DNA from: an uncultured Acetatifactor sp. | GTDB lineage: Bacteria > Bacillota > Clostridia > Lachnospirales > Lachnospiraceae | Reading direction: 5' to 3' | NCBI GenBank assembly: GCA_934426825.1 | Contig: CAKRYI010000013.1 | Span: 1-64,000 of the forward strand | Length of the DNA: 64,000 nt | Shown: in pieces, positions 43,911 through 51,318 of the stretch | Layout of the letters: every line of letters begins with the position of its first letter | Position numbering within the stretch: the first letter of the stretch is position 1 | The notes under the pieces: model-generated | Told to the model about the DNA's origin: nothing | The model's input: the letters and a program-made list of their open reading frames with translations, nothing else | Database searches by the model: none | Translations under genes and position numbers: made by a program

Positions 43911-44105
43911 ATGAATTTTAAAGAGAGGTATCTGGCAGGAGAAATTCCGTTTGAAGAGATTGATGAATATAGCTATCAGTGGGGTATGAGTGACGAGGAG
44001 AGAACCCTGGCACAATATCTTGGTCTGAATGCAGAGGAAGAAGATGCGTGGGTCAGTGTGGGAGAGGATGCACTGAGAGAATTGCTGGACGGACAGAAGA
44101 AGTAA
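43911..44105 (+). CDS. Small acidic protein of unknown function
   Basis: A 64-residue acidic protein starting MNFKERYLAGEIPFEEIDEY and ending in a short helix. I know similar short proteins beginning Asn-Phe-Lys-Glu-Arg-Tyr in Firmicutes, with no assigned function. GGAGAG lies before the ATG. It precedes mecA by 40 bp and is probably cotranscribed with it, which could point to a role in protein quality control, but that is only context. It is divergent from niaR; a 178-bp spacer between them holds the promoters. Confidence 0.7.
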   Translation: MNFKERYLAGEIPFEEIDEYSYQWGMSDEERTLAQYLGLNAEEEDAWVSVGEDALRELLDGQKK

Positions 44106-44145
44106 TGACCGGACACACAGGAACAGTGGAAAGGAGAGAGGTTTT

Positions 44146-44826
44146 ATGAAAATTGAACGTATTGATGACAAAACAGTAAAATGCTTCCTTTCTAATGAAG
44201 AATTGGAAGAGTATGACATTGATTATAAAGATTTTGTAACCCGCAGTGAGAAAGCGAAAGAGATTGTTCAGGAGATTATTGAACAGGCGGAGGAGGAAGT
44301 TGGGTATAAACCGCCCCGGTATGCTTTTGACCTTCAGATTATGATGCTGCCGGAGCAGGGACTGGTACTCACTTTTTCCGAGAAGGACCCGATGGAAAGC
44401 AAAGGCGGCGAACAGATACTGGACTGCCTCAGGGATATGAAACAGATTTTGCAGCAGGCAAAGGAAAAGCTGGCGTCAGGAGCCAAGCCTGCGCAGAACG
44501 GACAGGAAGCCGGAGCGGGAGAAGAAGCCGTGGAGACTTTTCGCCCGGAGGAAGCAATCTTTGCCTTTGAAAGGGTGGCAGATGTGATGGACTTTGCCAA
44601 TGCCATTCCCGGTAATCTGCGGGTGGACAGTGCCCTGTATTCCATGAACGATATGTATTATCTCCATATAAAAAAGGGCAAGGCTTCCTATGAGCGTTAC
44701 AGCAGAATCTGTATTCAGGCAATTGAATTTGCAGTGGCATACACTGCGGACAAACAGCCTATCCGCCATCTGGAGGAACACGGTGAGTGCCTGATTGCGG
44801 AGAAGGCATTGAAGAAATTGCGATAA
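44146..44826 (+). CDS. mecA: Adaptor protein MecA
   Basis: MecA delivers substrates to the ClpC-ClpP protease. The protein has 226 residues. The N-terminal domain (MKIERIDDKTVKCFLSNEEL, YKDFVTRSEKAKEIVQEII) recruits substrates, and the C-terminal MecA domain (FAFERVADVMDFANAI, SALYSMNDMYYLHIKKGK, EHGECLIAEKAL) binds ClpC. A linker of Ala/Gly/Glu lies at about 105-125. The 3' end overlaps the convergent pseudouridine synthase gene by 68 bp, which is long for a tail-to-tail overlap. Confidence 0.92.
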   Translation: MKIERIDDKTVKCFLSNEELEEYDIDYKDFVTRSEKAKEIVQEIIEQAEEEVGYKPPRYAFDLQIMMLPEQGLVLTFSEKDPMESKGGEQILDCLRDMKQILQQAKEKLASGAKPAQNGQEAGAGEEAVETFRPEEAIFAFERVADVMDFANAIPGNLRVDSALYSMNDMYYLHIKKGKASYERYSRICIQAIEFAVAYTADKQPIRHLEEHGECLIAEKALKKLR

Positions 44827-45712
44827 CTGCCTGCATATCCGCCGGCAGGGGAGCGGTAAATTCCATCTGTTTTCCTGTGATGGGATGACGGAAGCAGAGC
44901 CGGTAGGAATGCAGAGCCTGTCTGGTAATCCATTCATTGTCGGGATTATACAGATAGTCACCAATCAGAGGATAACCGAGATATTTCATATGGATGCGTA
45001 TCTGGTGGGTACGGCCGGTCTCCAACTGCAGGGAGACAAGGCTGTGCCCATTTTTTTCAGACACCACATGATAATGCGTGACAGCGTGTTCTCCGTGTTC
45101 AAAATCAACCATGCGCTCCAGCACGGAGCCTTCCCTGCGGGAAAGAGGCGCATTGATAGTACCTGACGGCGGTGTCACATTCCCGCGCACAATGGCGAGG
45201 TACTCTCTGGTAATGCCGTCCTCGTTTTTGCGTGCCACCATGGAGGACAGGATTCCTGCGCTGACGTAATGCTTTGCTATGATCGTCAGGCCGGAGGTGT
45301 CCCTGTCCAGCCGGTTGATGCACCGGAACACAAAGGGAGTCTGCTGCCTGGAAAAATACCATGCCAAAGCATTGGCAAGAGAATTGTCGTAATTGTTCAT
45401 GGAGGGGTGAATGGGCATGCCCGCTGGTTTGTCTATCACCATAAGGTCCTCGTCCTCATAGACAATGGAAAGAGGCAGCTCTACCGGGATAATCTTTTCC
45501 GAGGAGACGGATTCCTTAATGCGGACAGTGAGGGTGTCCCCCTCCTGCAGCAAATGCGTCATAAATACCGGTTTGCCGTTCACCAGAACATTCTCAGGCT
45601 CTTTTTTTAACTGTATCATGCTGTGGGTGGAAAAGCCGTGGATTTTCAAAAAATGTCTGACGGCGACATTGTTTTCCGTATTTGTAATGCGGTATGTGAG
45701 GGTGCGTTCCAT
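44759..45712 (-). CDS. RluA-family pseudouridine synthase
   Basis: A 317-residue RNA pseudouridine synthase. A divergent S4-like region covers residues 10-75 (VRHFLKIHGFSTHSMIQLKK); the catalytic domain has DLMVIDKPAGMPIHPSM, the catalytic Asp in INRLDRDTSGLTI, and LETGRTHQIRIHMKYLGYPL. Which rRNA or tRNA uridine is modified cannot be said. AGGAGC lies before the ATG at 45712 (minus). The last about 23 codons, which look unconserved and Pro-rich, overlap the end of mecA, so the stop codon was probably lost and the tail extended. Confidence 0.9.
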   Translation of the reverse strand: MERTLTYRITNTENNVAVRHFLKIHGFSTHSMIQLKKEPENVLVNGKPVFMTHLLQEGDTLTVRIKESVSSEKIIPVELPLSIVYEDEDLMVIDKPAGMPIHPSMNNYDNSLANALAWYFSRQQTPFVFRCINRLDRDTSGLTIIAKHYVSAGILSSMVARKNEDGITREYLAIVRGNVTPPSGTINAPLSRREGSVLERMVDFEHGEHAVTHYHVVSEKNGHSLVSLQLETGRTHQIRIHMKYLGYPLIGDYLYNPDNEWITRQALHSYRLCFRHPITGKQMEFTAPLPADMQAVIAISSMPSPQSGTHRVPPDGG

Positions 45713-45744
45713 AATGCTCCTGTTCCTAAGAAAAATGAATAATA

Positions 45745-45778
45745 AACCACTGCGGACTTTGGAGAATCCACAGTGGTT
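45745..45778 (-). terminator. Hairpin between the CheY-domain gene and the pseudouridine synthase gene
   Basis: AACCACTG (45745-45752) pairs with CAGTGGTT (45771-45778), and an inner GGA/TCC pair extends the stem. On the minus strand it is followed by TATTATT, so it probably ends the gene at 45804-47111. Confidence 0.65.
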
Positions 45779-45803
45779 GTGTCTTGATTATTCGGTAAAA
45801 AGA

Positions 45804-47111
45804 TTACTTCCCAAGTACTTCCTTTACGCTGTTAATTACAACTTCTTTCTCAAAAGGCTTGGTAATAAACTGTTTTGCACCGTACTTTAGAGCGTTCAGA
45901 ACCTTAGACTGCTGACCGGCAGCAGTAATCATGATAACCTTCGCATCCGCATCTGTTTCCAGAATTTTCTGCAAGGCTTCCAGCCCATCCATTTTTGGCA
46001 TGGTAATATCGAGAGTGACCAAATCTACCGGATGCTGCCGGAACATTTCCACAGCTTCCTCTCCGTTAGTGGCTTCTGCAATTACGGAATAGCCTGCCTC
46101 TTCCAGAACATTCTTCAGAATCACTCTGGACATTCTGGAGTCATCTACAATTAATACAGAACCCTTGGAATCAGCCGAAACCTCATAAGTCTTCTTGGTG
46201 TTTGCGGTAAACAGATACGGAGTCTGTCCCATGGAGATGGTATCATTGTCTGCAATCACAAGATTGACTTCCGTTCCTTCGATATATATGGGTAATACAT
46301 GGAAATCTCCCTCTACGCTCTGATTCTGATATGCAAATACCGGCTCCAGTTCAAATTCTTTATCCTTTTCGCTCTGTTCGGAGGCAAATAAGCCGTTGCT
46401 CACGTTGATGAATTCGCAGACTGCATCAAAGATATCAGCGGTTGTTTCTGTATGGGCTTCCTTGGAAAAATTAGAGGCAATCAACGGAAATGCCTGCTTT
46501 TTGTCTTCGTCGGCAAGTGCCAGATAAAAGATTTCGCCGCCTGCAATTCTTTGACCTGCCAGAGCATTGTAGGCAAGAGATTTTACATGCTTCATCTTTC
46601 CGATGTAGAAATCCCGGGATACAAAGCGGTTAATATTGCGTACAACAAGACCGGCTAAGTCGGTAATGACAGAATTGGCGGCACACGCAAAGACCGGAAT
46701 CAGAGCATCCAGATTATCTTTCTTCAAGGCATCCATTTCAGTATCGGAGAAGCCGTTTTCCTTCTGAAAGGCGAGTACGGTTTTGTCGATAACGGAAGCA
46801 GTCAGTTCGGTACATTCCGTAAGTGCCTGCATCAGCTGCATATAAGGATTTCCCTGTTTCTCCAAAAGAGTATCAATCTGCGCAGCAGTCAAATATCCTT
46901 TTTCAAGGGCGATGTCACCGAAACGCTTATCAAACTGCATCTGCAGCTTATTGATGGTTTCCACGTCCTCTTCAGACAGTAATCCCTCGGCAATGGCAAT
47001 GGTGCCGAGCTTTGCCCTGACAGAGAGCTGCTTTGCAATGGTTGCGCCGTATTCATCAGAGGTAATAATTTGTTTTTCAACGAGATATGTTCCGAATAAT
47101 TGACTAAACAT
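45804..47111 (-). CDS. Three-part signalling protein: GspE-N-like repeats, CheX-like domain, CheY receiver
   Basis: A 435-residue protein. Residues 1-95 contain two helical repeats of the T2SS GspE-N/MshEN type (GTIAIAEGLLSEEDVETINK, then FGDIALEKGYLTAAQIDTLL). Residues about 130-300 resemble the CheC/CheX phosphatase fold, with IFDAVCEFINVSNGLFAS as the likely signature. Residues 315-435 are a complete CheY receiver: VLIVDDSRMSR, the phospho-acceptor in LVTLDITMPKMDGLEAL, the Thr in VIMITAAG and the Lys in FITKPFEK. No output domain is present. It could link nucleotide (c-di-GMP) or chemotaxis signals to a phosphorylation switch; this is inference. It is a single gene with an upstream RBS AAAGGTGG. 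Confidence 0.78.
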   Translation of the reverse strand: MFSQLFGTYLVEKQIITSDEYGATIAKQLSVRAKLGTIAIAEGLLSEEDVETINKLQMQFDKRFGDIALEKGYLTAAQIDTLLEKQGNPYMQLMQALTECTELTASVIDKTVLAFQKENGFSDTEMDALKKDNLDALIPVFACAANSVITDLAGLVVRNINRFVSRDFYIGKMKHVKSLAYNALAGQRIAGGEIFYLALADEDKKQAFPLIASNFSKEAHTETTADIFDAVCEFINVSNGLFASEQSEKDKEFELEPVFAYQNQSVEGDFHVLPIYIEGTEVNLVIADNDTISMGQTPYLFTANTKKTYEVSADSKGSVLIVDDSRMSRVILKNVLEEAGYSVIAEATNGEEAVEMFRQHPVDLVTLDITMPKMDGLEALQKILETDADAKVIMITAAGQQSKVLNALKYGAKQFITKPFEKEVVINSVKEVLGK

Positions 47112-47367
47112 AAAAGACCACCTTTCTTATCTGTAGATAATATCTTTTTGCCAAATGTGACGGCTGATAACATCATTGTATCAGATATTTTGACGAAAAC
47201 ATAGTACTATTTACTTAATTCTTTCAGTAATTATTTTGGCAGTTATTTCAGCAGAAAAATTCAGCTCTCCATTCTGTTGTGCAAATTGCGAAAAAACAGA
47301 AGCAGACTGGGTAATCAGAATTTGGCAGTTAAAATTGTGAAAACATATTGTGAAGAGGAGACAAAAA

Positions 47368-47427
47368 ATGTATTATGTAACTGATAGCAAAGGGCTAAAA
47401 AGTTTGTCCGGTGGCAGAAAGGTGTGA
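47368..47427 (+). CDS. 19-residue upstream peptide ORF
   Basis: ATG 47368, preceded by GAGGAG (47355-47360), encodes MYYVTDSKGLKSLSGGRKV and stops at TGA 47425-47427. The stop lies six bases before the ATG of the aldose epimerase gene, whose own ribosome-binding site (AAAGGTG, 47418-47424) is inside this ORF, so translation of the two is probably coupled. It could be a leader peptide, or an upstream ORF that only helps initiation. No attenuator hairpin is evident. Confidence 0.4.
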   Translation: MYYVTDSKGLKSLSGGRKV

Positions 47428-47432
47428 AACAG

Positions 47433-48338
47433 ATGCGTATTGCGATTGAGAATGAGATATTAAAAGTAGAAGTGGAAACGTTTGGAGCAGAGCTTCAGTC
47501 GATTGTCAAAAAAGAGACCAATCAGGAATACATGTGGGAGGCAGACTCTGCATTTTGGGGCAAGAGTTCTCCGATTTTGTTCCCGTTTATCGGTAAACTG
47601 GAGGATTTTACCTATCGTTATCATGGCAGGGAATATCCGCAGGAGAAACACGGATTTGCCAGAGACATGGATTTCAGGGTAAAGGTACAGGAAAAGGACA
47701 GATTGGTGCTTGCGATAGAAAATACCGCGGAAACACTGGCAAAGTTCCCGTTTTCTTTTGAACTGGAAGTAGAATATTGTGTGAAGGGAAACCGTCTGTC
47801 AGAGCAATGGAGAGTGCATAACCGCAATGACGAAACCATGTATTTCAGCATGGGCGGACATCCCGCTTTTGCCTGTCCTCTGATAAAGGACGGCGTGCGA
47901 AGCGGCAAGCGTACAATTTGTTCCGTGAAATTATACGGGGTGGACGGAAGAGAAGCGCTGGATTCTACGGAAATAGACATTAAAGCAGGTCTGACTACCG
48001 GAAGGACTTTCCCGGTTGCCGTTAAGGACGGCGTATTCCCCATTGTCGACCATATTTTTGATGGGGATGCACTGGTATTTGCCAAACAGGGAGTGACCGC
48101 CGCCGGACTTCTGGATGAGAACGGAACGGAATATGTCCGTCTGGAGGCACCAACCTGCCCGGTATGGGGAATCTGGTCCATGCCGACCAATGACGCTTCC
48201 TATGTATGCTTTGAACCATGGTGGGGCATTTGCGGAGAAAAGGGTGAAAAGGCTGTTTTGAACGAGCACCCTTATACCAATCATGCAGAAGCCGGAAAAG
48301 TATGGCAGGAAGGCTTTGAGATTGTAATTGTGTCTTGA
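47433..48338 (+). CDS. Aldose 1-epimerase family protein (LacX-like)
   Basis: A 301-residue beta-sandwich mutarotase-like protein. It shows the start VEVETFGAELQSIVKKETNQ, the phosphate-contacting PILFPFIGKLEDFTY with the following HGFARDMDF, the catalytic-His region SMGGHPAFACPL and the closing YVCFEPWWGICG. It interconverts sugar anomers; the LacX-like branch has not been tied to one sugar. A GTG at 47424 could extend it by three residues. Transcription may come from a promoter in the 47112-47367 spacer, which also carries two copies of TTTGGCAGTTA (about 47235-47245 and 47321-47331). The proS promoter begins within its stop codon. Confidence 0.88.
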   Translation: MRIAIENEILKVEVETFGAELQSIVKKETNQEYMWEADSAFWGKSSPILFPFIGKLEDFTYRYHGREYPQEKHGFARDMDFRVKVQEKDRLVLAIENTAETLAKFPFSFELEVEYCVKGNRLSEQWRVHNRNDETMYFSMGGHPAFACPLIKDGVRSGKRTICSVKLYGVDGREALDSTEIDIKAGLTTGRTFPVAVKDGVFPIVDHIFDGDALVFAKQGVTAAGLLDENGTEYVRLEAPTCPVWGIWSMPTNDASYVCFEPWWGICGEKGEKAVLNEHPYTNHAEAGKVWQEGFEIVIVS

Positions 48339-48364
48339 CAAATTCAACACGGATGCACTACAAT
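48335..48364 (+). promoter_or_regulatory. Sigma-A promoter of proS
   Basis: TTGACA (48335-48340), 18-bp spacer, TACAAT (48359-48364). The -35 box overlaps the stop codon of the aldose epimerase gene. Confidence 0.7.
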
Positions 48365-48370
48365 CAACTC

Positions 48371-48615
48371 AGTATATGTGATAAGACTATGAAAAGGGTT
48401 AGTACAGAAAAAGAAGCATCCCAGAGAGAGGGCGTGGCGCAGTGCGCGGCTGAGAGGTCCTTATGCGGAAGTTCTGGAACCTGCCTTGGAGTCCTGTATG
48501 AAAATACAGCGTAGAACCGGCGTTAACGGTGTCAGAGACGGACGCAGCAATGCGTCAATTAGGGTGGTACCGCCGAGTCCTCGGTCCCTTTGTAGGGAAC
48601 GAGGGCTTTTTTAGT
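48371..48615 (+). promoter_or_regulatory. T-box leader of proS
   Basis: The conserved T-box AGGGTGGTACCGC is at 48561-48573. It overlaps the left arm of an alternative terminator: CCTCGGTCCC (48579-48588) with GGGAACGAGG (48595-48604), then TTTTTT. The upstream Stem I carries AGAGA (48423-48427), a candidate proline specifier CCU at 48480-48482, and a mid-leader stem. Uncharged tRNA-Pro would stabilise the antiterminator and allow proS expression. Confidence 0.9.
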
Positions 48616-48665
48616 GGACGAAAAGCAATGCTTTTCGTCACAGGAAACAGAAAAGGAGAAAAGAA

Positions 48666-50099
48666 ATGGTAGACAAGAAAATGGTAGAAGCAATTACCTC
48701 AATGGACGTAGATTTCGCCCAGTGGTATACGGATGTGGTAAAGAAGGCAGAACTTTGCGATTACACAAGCGTGAAAGGCTGCATGGTAATTAAACCCGCA
48801 GGTTACGCAATCTGGGAGTTGATTCAGAAGGAACTGGATGCAAGATTCAAGGCAACCGGAGTGCAGAATGTATATCTCCCCATGTTTATACCGGAATCTT
48901 TGCTGGAGAAGGAAAAAGACCATGTGGAGGGCTTTGCACCGGAGGTAGCATGGGTTACTCACGGCGGACTGAACGAGCTTCCGGAGAGACTTTGCGTTCG
49001 TCCCACTTCCGAGACACTGTTCTGTGATTTTTATAAAAATGATATTCAGTCCTACAGAGACCTGCCCAAGGTATACAACCAGTGGTGTTCTGTAGTGCGC
49101 TGGGAAAAGGAAACCAGACCTTTCCTGCGTTCCAGAGAGTTCTTGTGGCAGGAGGGACATACCGCTCATGCAACCGCTGAGGAGGCTGAGGCAAGAACCA
49201 TTCAGATGCTGAATGTGTATGCGGATTTTATGGAGCAGGTACTGGCAATTCCGGTTATCAAAGGACAGAAAACCGAGAAAGAAAAGTTCGCGGGAGCGGA
49301 AGCTACCTATACCATAGAAGCGCTGATGCACGACGGCAAGGCACTGCAGTCCGGAACCAGCCACAACTTTGGCGACGGATTTGCCAAGGCATTTGGTATT
49401 CAGTTTGCAGATAAGGACAATACTTTAAAATATGTACACCAGACCTCATGGGGTATGACGACCCGTACCATCGGTGCATTAATCATGGTTCATGGAGATG
49501 ACGAGGGACTGGTACTGCCTCCCAAGGTAGCGCCCATTCAGGTATGTATCATTCCCATTCAGCAGAAAAAGGAAGGCGTGCTGGATAAGGCTTATGAACT
49601 GAGAGATGCGTTGAACAAGCAGTTCCGCGTGAAGGTAGACGATTCCGACAAGACTCCCGGATGGAAGTTCGCCGAGGCAGAAATGAGAGGCTACCCTATT
49701 CGTGTGGAAATCGGACCTAAGGATATTGAAGCAGGCAAATGCGTTCTCTGCCGCAGAGATACCAGAGAAAAGATTGAGATTTCTTTGGATGAGCTGGAAA
49801 ATAAAGTGGGCGAATTGTTGGATACGATTCAGAAGGATATGCTGGAGAGAGCAAGAGCACACAGAGATGCACACACCTACACAGCAACCAACATGGCTGA
49901 GTTTGAGAAACTTTTCAATGAGAAATCCGGTTTCGTAAAGGCTATGTGGTGCGGCTGCCGCGAGTGCGAGGATGCAATCAAAGAAAAGCTCAGCGTAACA
50001 AGCCGCTGTATGCCTTTTGAACAGGAGCAGATTGCAGATACCTGCGTATGCTGCGGAAAGCCCGCAAAGAAAATGGTTTACTGGGGACGTGCTTATTAA
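48666..50099 (+). CDS. proS: Prolyl-tRNA synthetase, archaeal/eukaryote-like type
   Basis: A 477-residue class II synthetase that charges tRNA-Pro. It is the short type without the bacterial INS editing domain. Class II motif 2 lies in WCSVVRWEKETRPFLRSREF with the following LWQEGHTAH, motif 3 in TSWGMTTRTIGALIMVHGDD. The anticodon-binding domain follows, and the C-terminal zinc-type module has Cys pairs in CVLCRRD, MWCGCRECED and CVCCGKPA, ending in the usual Tyr. AGGAG lies before the ATG. Expression is governed by the T-box leader. Confidence 0.95.
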   Translation: MVDKKMVEAITSMDVDFAQWYTDVVKKAELCDYTSVKGCMVIKPAGYAIWELIQKELDARFKATGVQNVYLPMFIPESLLEKEKDHVEGFAPEVAWVTHGGLNELPERLCVRPTSETLFCDFYKNDIQSYRDLPKVYNQWCSVVRWEKETRPFLRSREFLWQEGHTAHATAEEAEARTIQMLNVYADFMEQVLAIPVIKGQKTEKEKFAGAEATYTIEALMHDGKALQSGTSHNFGDGFAKAFGIQFADKDNTLKYVHQTSWGMTTRTIGALIMVHGDDEGLVLPPKVAPIQVCIIPIQQKKEGVLDKAYELRDALNKQFRVKVDDSDKTPGWKFAEAEMRGYPIRVEIGPKDIEAGKCVLCRRDTREKIEISLDELENKVGELLDTIQKDMLERARAHRDAHTYTATNMAEFEKLFNEKSGFVKAMWCGCRECEDAIKEKLSVTSRCMPFEQEQIADTCVCCGKPAKKMVYWGRAY

Positions 50100-50117
50100 T
50101 CAAAAAGGAATGGTTGC

Positions 50118-51089
50118 ATGAATTATATTGTATTGGATTTAGAATGGAACCAGAGTAACACCGGAACCGAGGAGGAAGTGGCAAGACTTCCCTTTGAAAT
50201 CATTGAGATTGGTGCCCTGAAACTAAATGATAAGGGCACCATTATCGGTGAATTCAATGAGTTAATCAAGCCGCAGGTGTACCATGAAATGCACCGCATA
50301 ACCAGACAGCTGATCCATATACAGATGGAACAGCTGCAGCGGGGCAACCCGTTTCCGGAGGTGGCGGGGAAGTTTCTGGAATGGTGCGGTGAGGAAGAAT
50401 ACCTTTTCTGCACATGGGGAAGTCTGGATTTGACGGAATTGCAGCGCAATCTGCGGTTCTACGATATGGAGCCGCTGGCGGATAAACCGATTGTTTTTCT
50501 GGATGTACAGAAACTGTTCAGTATCACTTATGAGGACAGAAAATCCAGAAGAGCGCTGGAATACGCCATTGATTTCCTGAAAATAGAGAAGGATATTCCG
50601 TTCCACCGGGCGTTCAGCGACGCCTACTATACGGCAAAAATCTTTGCCCGCATTATGCAGGACAAGGAGGAAGTGTTAAAAAATGTATCCTTTGATTTGT
50701 TCCATCCCCCGAAGGTTCGGGAGGATGAGGTCAAAATACAGTTTGACACTTATATGAAATATATTTCCAGAGAGTTTGCGGATAAAAAGGAAGCATTTTC
50801 CGACAAAGAAGTGGTATCCAGCAAGTGTTATCTCTGCCACCGCAATCTGCGCAAGAAAATCAAGTGGTTTACGCCAAACGGCAAGCACTACTATTGCGTG
50901 GCATACTGTGACAAACATGGTTACCTGAAAGGCAAAATCCGGGTACACCGGACGGAGGAAGGCGGAATCTATGTGGTGAAAACCACAAAGTTCATCTCCG
51001 CGGAGGATGCCGCCGCCATCGCAGAAAAACGGGAACATTCCAAAGAAATACGAAAGAAAAGCAGAGCACACAGTTCGGAGGAACTCTGA
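50118..51089 (+). CDS. KapD-like 3'-5' exonuclease with C-terminal zinc ribbon
   Basis: A 323-residue protein. Residues 1-185 are a DEDDh exonuclease domain: IVLDLEWNQS (Asp 7, Glu 9), CTWGSLDLTEL for motif II, HRAFSDAYYTAKIF for motif III with catalytic His. It is related to KapD and eukaryotic ERI1-type RNA exonucleases. A helical linker follows, then a four-Cys zinc ribbon (KCYLCHRNLRKK, YYCVAYCDKHG) at about 235-275, and a basic tail. The zinc ribbon suggests it binds structured nucleic acid or RNA. It follows proS by 18 bp and probably shares its T-box-controlled transcript. Confidence 0.82.
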   Translation: MNYIVLDLEWNQSNTGTEEEVARLPFEIIEIGALKLNDKGTIIGEFNELIKPQVYHEMHRITRQLIHIQMEQLQRGNPFPEVAGKFLEWCGEEEYLFCTWGSLDLTELQRNLRFYDMEPLADKPIVFLDVQKLFSITYEDRKSRRALEYAIDFLKIEKDIPFHRAFSDAYYTAKIFARIMQDKEEVLKNVSFDLFHPPKVREDEVKIQFDTYMKYISREFADKKEAFSDKEVVSSKCYLCHRNLRKKIKWFTPNGKHYYCVAYCDKHGYLKGKIRVHRTEEGGIYVVKTTKFISAEDAAAIAEKREHSKEIRKKSRAHSSEEL

Positions 51090-51118
51090 GTGAGAGAATC
51101 ACTCAGGGTTCTTTTTTT
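51081..51118 (+). terminator. Strong terminator of the proS-exonuclease operon
   Basis: GAACTCTGAGTGA (51081-51093) pairs with TCACTCAGGGTTC (51099-51111) around a five-base loop, followed by seven T. It includes the stop codon of the exonuclease gene. Confidence 0.92.
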
Positions 51119-51180
51119 GTGGGAAATCAATAAGTTGTCCAATGAAGATTTGCTAATATGACGCAGTTAAACGATATTGA

Positions 51181-51209
51181 TTGACTATATAATAATACTA
51201 TGATATATT
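51181..51209 (+). promoter_or_regulatory. Promoter of the CBM2/VWA protein operon
   Basis: TTGACT (51181-51186), 17-bp spacer, TATATT (51204-51209), then GAGGAGGG at 51231-51238, a good ribosome-binding site that is not followed by any start codon at the right distance. Confidence 0.55.
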
Positions 51210-51318
51210 AGAAAAAATAAAAAATTTTACGAGGAGGGTAAAAGAGGAAGAAGGACAAGAATTATTAAGCGTTTCCGGTAATAATGCAAGTATAGAGGAA
51301 ATATATTCAGATGAAACA

